Of a stretch of 64,000 bases of DNA, positions 8,242 to 15,946 are shown one piece after another (position 1 is the stretch's first letter; every line of letters begins with the position of its first letter). Position numbers and translations under genes: made by a program. The notes beneath the pieces are model-generated. The model had not been told where the DNA came from. It was given only the letters and a program-made list of their open reading frames with translations, and did not search any database. Source of the stretch: Actinomycetota bacterium (GTDB taxonomy: Bacteria > Actinomycetota > Acidimicrobiia > Acidimicrobiales > Palsa-688); NCBI GenBank assembly GCA_021323695.1, contig JAJPKN010000022.1, positions 1-64,000 on the forward strand, read 5' to 3'.

Positions 8242-9273
8242 ATGCTGTACTTGAGCGCTTCTCCCGAACTGGACCAGCACCACACGGGCAGTGGGCACCC
8301 GGAACGTCCCGAACGGGCCCGCGCCGCCCTGCAGGGGGTCGAACAGGCAGGTTTGGCCAGCGGGGCGGTGTGGCTTGCCCCCCGGGCTGCCACCCGAGAG
8401 GAGCTGGAGAGGGTGCACAGCCCGTCCTACCTGCAGTCCCTGCAGGACTGGTGCGAAGGTGGGGGAGGCCGCCTGGACTCGGACACGGTCGCCTCGGCTG
8501 GGTCGTGGGCCACCGCCTTGCGGGCGGCCGGCGGCGTGCTGGCGGTGGTGGGCGCTCTCGCCGAAGCGGGCGAGGGGGTGGGCTTTTCTGCCCACCGGCC
8601 CCCGGGCCACCACGCCCTGGCTGACCAGGCCATGGGCTTCTGCCTGCTCAACAACGTGGCGGTGGCGGCCGCGGCCCTGGCCGAGCAGGGCCAGCGGGTG
8701 ATGGTCCTGGACTGGGACGTGCACCACGGCAACGGCACCCAGGCCATCTTCTGGGACGACCCGCGAGTGCTGTACGTGTCGCTCCACCAATGGCCGCTGT
8801 ACCCCGGCACGGGCCGGGCGGAGGCCACCGGTGGCCCCCGGGCCCCGGGCCTGACCCTGAACGTGCCCCTGCCTCCGGGGGCGACCGGTGATGTCTACTT
8901 GCTGGCCATGGACGAGCTCGTAGCGCCGGCGGCCGAGGCCTTTGCCCCGGACTGGCTGCTCATCTCCGGTGGCTTCGACGCTCACCGCCGCGACCCTCTG
9001 GCCCAGGTGGCGCTGAGCGCCGGGGACTTCGCTGACCTGGCTGGCCGGGCCCGGGGCCTGGTCAGCCGGCCGGGCCGGGTGGTGATGGCCCTGGAGGGCG
9101 GCTACGACCTCGAGGCGCTGCGCCTCAGCACGGGCGCCAGCCTGGCCGGCCTGCTGGGCGAGCGGTTCCGGCCCGAACGGGCCACCTCGGGAGGCCCTGG
9201 GGCCGAGGCAGTGGCCCGGGCGGCCCGGGCCCGGGCCCAGCTCAACTGGGGAGCGACCGAAGCCGATACATAG
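8242..9273 (+). CDS. Histone-deacetylase / AcuC-family deacetylase
   Basis: About 343 residues from the ATG at 8242 (MLYLSASPE); an in-frame GTG at 8200 would add 14 residues and neither has a strong ribosome site. The N-terminus (H-H-T-G-S-G-H-P-E-R-P-E-R) is diagnostic of class II-type deacetylases. The active-site elements are all present: HRPPGHHA with its tandem His, zinc ligands in DWDVHHGNGTQ and SGGFDAHRRDP, and EGGYD near the end. The family removes acyl groups from lysines or acetylated small molecules such as polyamines. With the Pat-like acetyltransferase at 3506-6352 it could form an acetylation/deacetylation pair, which is inference. Confidence 0.9.
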   Translation: MLYLSASPELDQHHTGSGHPERPERARAALQGVEQAGLASGAVWLAPRAATREELERVHSPSYLQSLQDWCEGGGGRLDSDTVASAGSWATALRAAGGVLAVVGALAEAGEGVGFSAHRPPGHHALADQAMGFCLLNNVAVAAAALAEQGQRVMVLDWDVHHGNGTQAIFWDDPRVLYVSLHQWPLYPGTGRAEATGGPRAPGLTLNVPLPPGATGDVYLLAMDELVAPAAEAFAPDWLLISGGFDAHRRDPLAQVALSAGDFADLAGRARGLVSRPGRVVMALEGGYDLEALRLSTGASLAGLLGERFRPERATSGGPGAEAVARAARARAQLNWGATEADT

Positions 9274-9286
9274 GGCCGGGAGGGCC

Positions 9287-9338
9287 AGCCAGCACCAAGG
9301 GCAGGAACTTGCAGCCAGCACCAAGGCCAGGAACTTGA
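9287..9338 (+). repeat. 26-bp tandem duplication carrying a start region
   Basis: Two copies of a 26-bp unit (9287-9312 and 9313-9338) with two differences. The second copy contains the purine-rich stretch and the TTG used by the next gene; the first copy contains an equivalent TTG (9309). The translation-initiation region has thus been duplicated. Confidence 0.75.
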
Positions 9339-10342
9339 CGAGCAGCCAAACCGGCCCGGAGGTGCCGGCACTGGAGCGCAGGTTCCCCTGGGCGCCCAGG
9401 CACCTGGTCGAAGGGACCGACGCCCTGCTGTGGCCTGCCAGTGCCGCTGGCCTGGACGCCAGCGGTGCGCCTGCGGCGCATACGGCTATCGACCCAGGCG
9501 AGGCCTGGCCGGCCGTGCTGAGCTGGGTGCGCTCCCGGGTGGTCCGCTTCGAGCTGCTCCCGCCCCCCCGGCCCGTCCCCGAGGTCGTGCTGGCCAGCAC
9601 CATGGCGGTGGAAGGGCCAGTACGCTTCGTTGCCCGCCGGGCTTACCAGGTGGGGCGCACCGTAGCCTGCGACCCCCCGGAGGAGCTGCTGGTGGCCGAA
9701 CGCCGGGACCTGTTCCGCTTGGCCGTCGCCGCCCCTGTCACCATCGGTTCACCGGCCGGCCGCTGGGCAACCTACTGCGTGGACCTGTCCTTGGGGGGCT
9801 TGCGGGTGCCGGTGCCGAGCCCGCTGGCCGCCGGCACCGAAGTGGGGGTCACGCTGGGGCTGGGGCGGGGCGAGGCCGTGGCCATCGGTGCGGTGGTGCG
9901 CCACTGCGAGGGTGCAGGTGGGATCGTGCTCGCCGGTGTCGAGTTCCAGGCCATGAGCCCCAGGACTGAACAGCGGCTGTGCTACTTCGTGGGCAGCCAC
10001 CAGCGCCGGCTGCTGCCCCGGGCCCAGGTGGGGGCGGTGGTCGACTACTGGCCGGAGGGAGGTGGGCGGCACCGGGAAGCCCCCGCCCGCGAGCTGTCGC
10101 CCGGCGACGTGGCCTTCGTCGTGCGCGAGGCTCGCCCGGTGGGCGAACGCCTGGGCTTGCACCTGCGGCTCAACCGCCACGACTACGACTTTGGGGCTAC
10201 GGTTGTCAGCTGCGGGCCGGCCCTCGGGCCCGGGGACGCCGACCACTACCTGGTCCGGGCGTCGCTCGACGAGATGAGCGAGGAGGCCCAGGGGCGGTTC
10301 CGCCGGGCGGTGCGCGAGGCGGCCATCGAGCGCTACGGGTGA
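9335..10342 (+). CDS. PilZ-domain protein, predicted c-di-GMP effector
   Basis: 335 residues from a TTG at 9335. The first part is unassigned; the middle has the PilZ signature: RRDLFRL (R-x3-R) followed about 30 residues later by DLSLGGLRV ([D/N]-x-S-x-x-G). These two motifs bind cyclic di-GMP in the family. The last 100 residues (from about 235) again show split-barrel-like alternation and may be a second, degenerate PilZ module. No membrane segment or signal peptide is present. A diguanylate cyclase is encoded at 27635-28948. The gene ends 3 bp from the convergent membrane-protein gene. Target process is unknown. Confidence 0.75.
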   Translation: MTSSQTGPEVPALERRFPWAPRHLVEGTDALLWPASAAGLDASGAPAAHTAIDPGEAWPAVLSWVRSRVVRFELLPPPRPVPEVVLASTMAVEGPVRFVARRAYQVGRTVACDPPEELLVAERRDLFRLAVAAPVTIGSPAGRWATYCVDLSLGGLRVPVPSPLAAGTEVGVTLGLGRGEAVAIGAVVRHCEGAGGIVLAGVEFQAMSPRTEQRLCYFVGSHQRRLLPRAQVGAVVDYWPEGGGRHREAPARELSPGDVAFVVREARPVGERLGLHLRLNRHDYDFGATVVSCGPALGPGDADHYLVRASLDEMSEEAQGRFRRAVREAAIERYG

Positions 10343-10345
10343 GCT

Positions 10346-11623
10346 TCAGCGGGCAGCGGTGGGCCAGGAGTGGGCGGGGGGCCACTGCCCGCCGGTGGAG
10401 CCGGGCCCGGTGGGCCACGGAGGCCCGCCTTGGGCAGGCCCGGGTGGCAGTTGGCCCGCAGCGGGCCAGCCGTAGCCGGGGCGGGGAGCGCCCTGTCCCT
10501 GGGCCTGCCCCGTGGGGAGCTGGCGTTGCTGGTGCTCAGGGGGCGCGCCCGGCTGGGCTTCCCCGGCTGCGACGGCCGGGGCTGGGGCACGGCTGGCCAC
10601 GGCATCCCAGGCCACGGCCGCGGCCAGCGCCACCGTAGCGGCCACGTCTGCCGTCCACCAGCCCGTGAGCCGGATGGAGAAGTGGACGCCGAGGGCCCGG
10701 GCGGTGGCGGGCGTGAGGCCGAAGGCCCGCATGAGACCTGGGAGCAGGCTGGGTGGCACTCCCTGTGCCGCTTGGACCAGGGCCGAGACCAGCTGCGCGC
10801 CCAAGGCCAGCACAACCCCGGCGGTGGCCCAGGCCCCAGCCCAGAGCTGGCCCCAGTAGGCGGAGGCCAAGGCTACGGCGGCAATGGCGGTGACTGCCAC
10901 CAGGTCCCCGGCCATTGGGCCGGCCGGCTGGGAAAAGACGTTGCCGGCGGTGAACGAGGCGGACCGGCCGGTTGCCGAGGCCACGGCGCTGAAACGGTCC
11001 CAGCTGGGCAAGAAGCTGCCCGCGGCCAGGAGGCCCAAGGCGCCTCGGAGGACGGCCCGGGCCAGGCGCCCGGCGGGTGAAGGCATGGCCGGGCGGCCCA
11101 GGGTCACCGTGGCCCCGCCCCAAAGGGCCCCCGCCACCCCCAGGCCCCAGCCGGCCAGGGCCAGCCAGACCCCTGGGGTGTCCCCGTTGTAGACCTGGAC
11201 CGAAGTGGCCAGGTCGGCTATGAGGTAGCCCACCTCGACCGCCCCGAGGCCCGCGGCCAGGCAGATGCCCCCAGCGGCCCACCGACGGCCCAGCACGAGG
11301 ACGGCGGCCGCGGCCCAGCCAATTTCGAGGCCCACGTAGATGGCTATCTCCATGGGGGACGAGACGATGGGCTCCTTGGCTGCCTCGGCGGGGTAGGAGG
11401 GCCACATGGCGGCGAGGTGGAGGGCGAGGGCGGCCAAGAACAATAGGGCCGTGGGTGCCACCTGGCCCAGGCTCGGCCCGCCCCCAGCCGGGCGTCCCTG
11501 GGAGGCCGGGAGGCCTGGCGGGGACGTTGGTGGTGGAAAAGGTGGGGGCGGTGGCGCGGCCGGGAGCGGCGAGGGCCAGGACTGGGTGCCTGGGGGAGGG
11601 TTGGCTGCCACGCGCTCCATCAT
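10346..11623 (-). CDS. Polytopic membrane protein, function unknown
   Basis: About 425 residues from the ATG at 11623 (MMERVAANPPPG); a second ATG follows at 11620. A Pro-rich N-terminus leads to about eight hydrophobic segments (for example V-A-P-T-A-L-L-F-L-A-A-L-A-L, then E-I-A-I-Y-V-G-L-E-I-G-W and D-L-V-A-V-T-A-I-A-A-V-A-L). A long Pro/Gly/Gln-rich cytosolic tail resembles the flexible tails of actinobacterial membrane proteins. No catalytic motif is recognised. It is the last gene of a probable leftward operon after the dehydrogenase and aldolase, separated from the latter by about 70 bp, but a role in that pathway is not evident. Confidence 0.7.
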   Translation of the reverse strand: MMERVAANPPPGTQSWPSPLPAAPPPPPFPPPTSPPGLPASQGRPAGGGPSLGQVAPTALLFLAALALHLAAMWPSYPAEAAKEPIVSSPMEIAIYVGLEIGWAAAAVLVLGRRWAAGGICLAAGLGAVEVGYLIADLATSVQVYNGDTPGVWLALAGWGLGVAGALWGGATVTLGRPAMPSPAGRLARAVLRGALGLLAAGSFLPSWDRFSAVASATGRSASFTAGNVFSQPAGPMAGDLVAVTAIAAVALASAYWGQLWAGAWATAGVVLALGAQLVSALVQAAQGVPPSLLPGLMRAFGLTPATARALGVHFSIRLTGWWTADVAATVALAAAVAWDAVASRAPAPAVAAGEAQPGAPPEHQQRQLPTGQAQGQGAPRPGYGWPAAGQLPPGPAQGGPPWPTGPGSTGGQWPPAHSWPTAAR

Positions 11624-11694
11624 GCCGAGCGGGCAGGCCCGCACGCCACGCGCCTGATGCTGGAGCCGGCTCGGCCCTGGGGCCGAGGGGCGGG

Positions 11695-12345
11695 TCACAT
11701 GGACCGCATGAGCTGGTAGACGCCGGCGAAGTCCTCGTTCACCTTGGCGGGGATGGGCACGATGCCCCCCAGCACCCGCCCGCCCCAGGCAATCTGCGCC
11801 GTCCGCTCGACCACGGCCACGACGTGCAGGACCTTGGCCGGGCTGGGGCCGACGGCGACCAGCCCGTGGTTGGCCAGGAGGGCGGCTGCCCGCCCCTGGA
11901 GCGCCTCCACGGCATTGGCCCCCACTTCGGCCGAACCGGACGGAGCGTACTTGGCGCAGCGGACCTCGCCCCCCACGTACATGGTGAACTCGTCGATGCA
12001 CGCGGGGACCGGCTCGTGGCTCACGGCGAACATGGTCGCCCACACCGGGTGGGCGTGGATCACCGACCCTATGTCGTCGAACGCCCGGTAGCAGGCCAGG
12101 TGCAAGAGGAGCTCGGACGTGGGGCTTCGGCCCTCGGCGTGCTCGAGGACGGTGCCGTCCGGGCTCACCACCACCAGGTCCTCGCCGGCCATGTCCTCGT
12201 AGTCGACCGACGAGGGGGTGCAGACGATGTTGCCGTCGGGGAGCCGGGCGGAGATGTTGCCGGAGGTGCCTTCGACCAGCCCCTTGCGCAGCATCTCCTT
12301 GGCCGTTGCCAGCACGGCGGCATGGGCTTCGGGCACGCTTTTCAT
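11695..12345 (-). CDS. Class II aldolase/adducin-family protein (fuculose-phosphate aldolase-like)
   Basis: 216 residues, the usual length for FucA/AraD-type enzymes. Diagnostic elements: GLVEGTSGNISARLPDG near the N-terminus (phosphate-binding loop), the zinc ligands in SVIHAHPVWAT, a catalytic acidic residue in the SPTSELLLH region, and LLANHGLVAVG for the third His. The family cleaves or epimerises sugar phosphates such as L-fuculose-1-phosphate or L-ribulose-5-phosphate; the precise substrate cannot be called. The ATG overlaps the TGA of a 15-codon leader frame, suggesting translational coupling to the upstream dehydrogenase. With the divergent FGGY kinase it forms a kinase/aldolase catabolic module. 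Confidence 0.88.
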   Translation of the reverse strand: MKSVPEAHAAVLATAKEMLRKGLVEGTSGNISARLPDGNIVCTPSSVDYEDMAGEDLVVVSPDGTVLEHAEGRSPTSELLLHLACYRAFDDIGSVIHAHPVWATMFAVSHEPVPACIDEFTMYVGGEVRCAKYAPSGSAEVGANAVEALQGRAAALLANHGLVAVGPSPAKVLHVVAVVERTAQIAWGGRVLGGIVPIPAKVNEDFAGVYQLMRSM

Positions 12346-12389
12346 TTCCGGCCCGACCGTGCTCGGGCTGCCACGGGGTCAGCCACCAT
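12342..12389 (-). CDS. Possible 15-codon leader peptide
   Basis: An ATG at 12389 stands 6 nt behind a perfect AAGGAG (12396-12401) located in the 3' end of the dehydrogenase gene. The frame encodes MVADPVAARARSGRK and its TGA overlaps the aldolase ATG as ATGA. The aldolase itself lacks a good ribosome site, so this small frame may load ribosomes for it. Evidence is positional only; expression is not shown. Confidence 0.35.
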   Translation of the reverse strand: MVADPVAARARSGRK

Positions 12390-13464
12390 TGGGTGCTCCT
12401 TGCGTTGTCGCTGGCTGGGGGCTCGTCGCACCCAGCACTTGGGGGTTGACGATGAACAGGGGCCGTTGGCCGGCCAGGAGCCGTTCGATGTCGTCGGCGA
12501 CCATCTGGGCGCCCCTGGCCTCGGTGCCGGTGGTGGCCCCCCCGATGTGGGGGGTGAGGACCACGTTGGGCATGGCCAACAGCGGGTGGCCGGCAGGGAG
12601 GGCTTCGCCTTCAAAATGGTCGAGGCCGGCGCCGGCCAGGTGCCCGGACTGCAGGGCGTCCACCAGGGCGTCCATGTCGTGCAGCTTGGCCCGGGCCGTG
12701 TTGAGGAAAACCGAGCCTGGTGGCATGAGCGAGAACTGTTCGCGGCCAAAGAAGCCGATCGTCTCCGGTGTGGGGGCGGCGTGCAGGGAGACCACGTCCG
12801 CCCCGTCGATGGCGGCGGGCAGGTCCTTGCCTGCCCCCTCCACGTAGGGGTCGTAGGTTGCCACTTCCATCCCGAGGGCACGCAACCGCCACCCAAGTGC
12901 CCGCCCCACCGCCCCGTAACCGATTATGGCCGCTCTCCGGCCGGCCAGCTCCCAGCCCCGGAACCTCTGGTAGGGGATGGTCCCGTCGCGGAACACCTGG
13001 AGCTGGCGCACGTCTTGGTCTGCGGGGAGGATGCGGCGCACGACGGCTAGGAGGAGGCCGATGGCGAGCTCCGCCACGGCGTCGGCGTTGCGGCCGGGGG
13101 TGCGCAGGACAGGCACCCCGGCGGCCGTGGCCGCGGCTACGTCCACGTTGTTGGGGTCTCCCCGGGTGGCGGCCACCGCCACCAGGGGGAGGTCGAAGAC
13201 GGGGCCGCTCACGAAGTCGGCCTCGACGACCAATATGTCCGCCCTCTCGGCCGCCAGCCGTTCAGCCAGCCCCGGCCCGTCGTACAGCTTGAGCGGCTGT
13301 TGTTCTATCCAGGGCTCGTAGACGACGTCGGCCATCTGGCCGAGCTTGTCCAAGCCGGGGCCGCGCATGGGCGCGGTCACAAAGGCCCGGTGCGGCCGGC
13401 CGGGCGCGCCGGGCGGCAGGGGGGTGGGCGGTGACAGGGGCACCTTGCAATATTGTCCGAACAT
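12379..13464 (-). CDS. D-isomer-specific 2-hydroxyacid dehydrogenase
   Basis: About 361 residues if started at the ATG at 13464; a GTG at 13443 is also possible, and the first conserved strand is FVTAPMRGPGLDKL. NAD-binding Rossmann motif in I-I-G-Y-G-A-V-G-R-A-L-G-W, with D-P-Y after the second strand. The catalytic triad of the family is visible: Arg in LNTARAKLHD, Glu in DHFEGEALP, His in LTPHIGGAT. It oxidises or reduces a 2-hydroxy acid with NAD(H); similarity is to phosphoglycerate-dehydrogenase-like members. It is the first gene of a leftward operon with the aldolase, and its start codon interlocks with that of the divergent kinase. Confidence 0.85.
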   Translation of the reverse strand: MFGQYCKVPLSPPTPLPPGAPGRPHRAFVTAPMRGPGLDKLGQMADVVYEPWIEQQPLKLYDGPGLAERLAAERADILVVEADFVSGPVFDLPLVAVAATRGDPNNVDVAAATAAGVPVLRTPGRNADAVAELAIGLLLAVVRRILPADQDVRQLQVFRDGTIPYQRFRGWELAGRRAAIIGYGAVGRALGWRLRALGMEVATYDPYVEGAGKDLPAAIDGADVVSLHAAPTPETIGFFGREQFSLMPPGSVFLNTARAKLHDMDALVDALQSGHLAGAGLDHFEGEALPAGHPLLAMPNVVLTPHIGGATTGTEARGAQMVADDIERLLAGQRPLFIVNPQVLGATSPQPATTQGAPNGG

Positions 13465-13468
13465 GCAA
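13445..13468. promoter_or_regulatory. Bidirectional promoter/operator between dehydrogenase and kinase
   Basis: The arms TTGCA (13445-13449) and TGCAA (13464-13468) bracket TATTGT (13451-13456), a good -10 hexamer placed exactly 6 nt before the kinase ATG at 13463, as in leaderless transcripts. The dehydrogenase ATG (13464, minus strand) shares the same CATG. A dimeric repressor of GntR type could bind here and control both directions; no such gene is adjacent. Confidence 0.45.
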
Positions 13469-14953
13469 CGCGCTTCACAATCCGCCCGCCGCGCCGAGGC
13501 CAGCCGGCCGGCCCGGGGAGCCCTGACCGCGGGCATCGACATCGGCACGACGACCGTCAAGGCGGTTGTGGTGGACGATGAGGGGCACATCGTCGAGCGC
13601 CGGGCGGTGCCGAGCCGGCTGGGGCTCGGCCCCGGTGGCCAGCTCGAGCACGACGCCCGCCTCACCTGGTGGGAGGCACCCCGCCAGGTGCTGGCGGACC
13701 TGTTGGCCGTGCTGGGCCCGGAGGTGCTCTCCGCGGTGGCGGTGGCTGCGTTCATGCCCTCGGTCACTGCTGTCGACGCGCAGGGGTGCCCGCTGGGCCC
13801 CGGGCTGCTGTACGGCGACAGCCGAGGCCAGGGAGCTTGGGGCCAGGGGGGCCCTGGCGCCACCGGCGACCCGACCGCTACCGACGAGATGGCTCGGCTG
13901 GCTAGGTGGGCGGCTGGGGAGGTACCTGGGGCGGCTGGGTACTGGCCGGCTCAAGCGGTGGCCAACGCGTCGCTCGGGGGCGAGGGTGTGGTCGACCTGG
14001 CCTCTGCGTTCGCTGCTGGCTCTTTGTTCGGGGGGTCGGGCTGGGACGAGGCGGCCTGCCGGAGCGCGGGCCTGGCCCCGGGCCACCTGCCCCGGGTGGC
14101 CATGTTCGGGGAAGCGGTCGGCCGCGTTGGCTGGCCGGAGCTGTCCGCCCCGAGCGGCGATGGCCGTCCCCCGCCCGACGTCGTCCTGGCTGCGGGCTCC
14201 GTGGACGGCTTGTGCGAGCAACTGGTGGCCGGTGCTGTCCAGGACGGTGACGTGCTGGTCAGCCTGGGTTCCACCCTCGTGGTCTGGCTGACCGTGCCGG
14301 GCTGGCCCAGCCAGGCACCTGGGTTGTGGCGGGTGCCTCACCTGGTGGCGGGCAAGGCCATGGTGGGAGGGGCGAGCAATGCCGGCGGCATCTGGGTGGA
14401 CTGGGTGGAACGGCTGCTTGGCCCCGGCGACGGCCAGGGAGCCGAAAGCCTGCGCCCCGACGACGTGCCCATCTGGTGGCCCTGGGCACGCGGGGAACGG
14501 GTGCCGCTGCACGACCCCGGCCTGCGGGCCAGCCTGAGCGGGGCGGGGCTCGCGCACGGGCCGGGTGCGCTGCGCCGGGGTGCCCTTGAGGCCACTGGTT
14601 TTGTCGTCCGCCACATCTTGGAGCTGGCCTCGGCGTCGGGTACCCGTCCAGGGCGGGCCCTGGTCAGCGGCGGGGGCGTGCGCAACCGGGCATGGCTCCA
14701 GGCCCTGGCGGACGTGCTGGGCCAGCCGGTGGTGCCTGCAGCGGCCAGCGAAGGGGCGGCGCGCGGTGCCGCCTTCCTGGCTCGCATGGCCCTCGGCCTG
14801 CACACCTCGCTCGACGATGCCCGACGCTGGGCCGCTTGGTCTACCCCGGTCCAGCCTCGCCCGGAATGGGCAGCCGCCGCCGCGCGACGCTACGAGGCCT
14901 GGCTGGCCGGGCTGCCGGAGCGCCGAGCGGTCCCCGGCAAGGAGGTGAGTTAG
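13463..14953 (+). CDS. FGGY-family carbohydrate kinase (xylulokinase-like)
   Basis: 496 residues from the ATG at 13463, with no ribosome site but a -10 hexamer 6 nt upstream, so probably leaderless. N-terminal phosphate-1 motif GIDIGTTTVKAVVVDDEG; the second domain carries GALEATGFVVRHILE and the adenosine motif LVSGGGVRNRAWLQALADVLG followed by ASEGAARGAAFLA, all hallmarks of FGGY kinases. It phosphorylates a sugar, polyol or related substrate with ATP. Its partners across the divergent promoter, an aldolase and a 2-hydroxyacid dehydrogenase, suggest a pathway in which the phosphorylated substrate is oxidised and cleaved. Substrate unknown; xylulose, threonate-like acids or deoxy sugars are all possible. 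Confidence 0.88.
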   Translation: MQRASQSARRAEASRPARGALTAGIDIGTTTVKAVVVDDEGHIVERRAVPSRLGLGPGGQLEHDARLTWWEAPRQVLADLLAVLGPEVLSAVAVAAFMPSVTAVDAQGCPLGPGLLYGDSRGQGAWGQGGPGATGDPTATDEMARLARWAAGEVPGAAGYWPAQAVANASLGGEGVVDLASAFAAGSLFGGSGWDEAACRSAGLAPGHLPRVAMFGEAVGRVGWPELSAPSGDGRPPPDVVLAAGSVDGLCEQLVAGAVQDGDVLVSLGSTLVVWLTVPGWPSQAPGLWRVPHLVAGKAMVGGASNAGGIWVDWVERLLGPGDGQGAESLRPDDVPIWWPWARGERVPLHDPGLRASLSGAGLAHGPGALRRGALEATGFVVRHILELASASGTRPGRALVSGGGVRNRAWLQALADVLGQPVVPAAASEGAARGAAFLARMALGLHTSLDDARRWAAWSTPVQPRPEWAAAAARRYEAWLAGLPERRAVPGKEVS

Positions 14954-15071
14954 AGGGCCAGCCCGGTTGCCCTCCCCGGCAAACCCGTCCGGCCTGCGCC
15001 GGTGGGGCTCGGTGGCCGAACGAGTTGCCGGGGCGCCGCAGGGCGAGCGGCCCGCCGCCCAAGGTCATGGG

Positions 15072-15770
15072 TCAGGTGCCGGGCCCTCCTGGCCAGCGCG
15101 GGGCCCGGTCATGGTGGTGGTCGGGGTTGGCCGAAGTCGTAGGTGGCTCGCCTCCTGGCTGGGTGGAGGTCGTGGTGGTGGTCGTCTGCGGTGCCCGGCC
15201 CCGGCCGCGCTGGACCCGGAAGGGGTTGCTGGCCGGGCTGACCCCGCCCGAGCCCAGGTGGATGGCACCCGGGGACGCCCGCTGGCCGTTCACGTCAATG
15301 CTGACCGTGAAGCCGGCCGAGCAGGTCGTGGCGAAGTCCAGGCCGTCGACCCACCCATAGTTCACGAAGCGGAAGACGATCGCGTGCTGGTTGCGGGCCA
15401 CGGCCACGATGTCGTTGCCCTGGCCGAAGCTGTGGACGTCTACGAACTTGCCGCCCGTCTGCAAGATGCCCGAGAACACGGCCCGGTCACGGGGGCCGTA
15501 GTGGGTGACCCGCAAGGCCCAGGCTCCGTCAGGGTCGTACCACAGGTAGGCTCCCCGGTTCCCGGCAGCAAAGCCGCTCGGGCGGCCACTGACCTCTGGC
15601 GGCCAATAGCCGCCGCCACAGTTGTCGGGTGGGGCGGGTTGGGGGGCCACAACGGGCACGGGCAGCGTGACGCTGGTCGGCTCCCCGGCCCAGGCGGCAA
15701 CCCCGGGCAAGCCTGTCCCGACCAGGCTCAAGCACGCACCAAGGAGGGCCTTGGCCGGGACAGTTCTCAC
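15072..15770 (-). CDS. Secreted protein of unknown function
   Basis: 232 residues from a GTG at 15770 with AGGAAAGGA upstream. A Sec signal peptide is clear (MRTVPAKALLGACLSLVG..., cleavage probably after AAWA-G near residue 28). The mature part is rich in Gly, Trp, Tyr and Phe with alternating strands, contains two cysteines (CGGGYW and TTCSAGF) that may form a disulfide, and ends in a Thr/Pro/His-rich tail (TTTTTTSTQ). No family is recognised. It is convergent with the kinase gene, and its promoter faces that of the phosphoketolase. Confidence 0.75.
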   Translation of the reverse strand: MRTVPAKALLGACLSLVGTGLPGVAAWAGEPTSVTLPVPVVAPQPAPPDNCGGGYWPPEVSGRPSGFAAGNRGAYLWYDPDGAWALRVTHYGPRDRAVFSGILQTGGKFVDVHSFGQGNDIVAVARNQHAIVFRFVNYGWVDGLDFATTCSAGFTVSIDVNGQRASPGAIHLGSGGVSPASNPFRVQRGRGRAPQTTTTTTSTQPGGEPPTTSANPDHHHDRAPRWPGGPGT

Positions 15771-15946
15771 TGGGGTCCTTTCCTTTGGCAGGGGGCCTAC
15801 CGGTCCTTCGCCTCCGACTATGGCCCGAGGTGTTGCTTAGGCTGCGATGAGATTGTGAAGAACGTGCGAAGGCGCAAGGCTGCAGCTGACGGCCCTCGGC
15901 CGGCACGAGCACAAAAGAGCACGACCACGAAGGAGGACATCGGACG

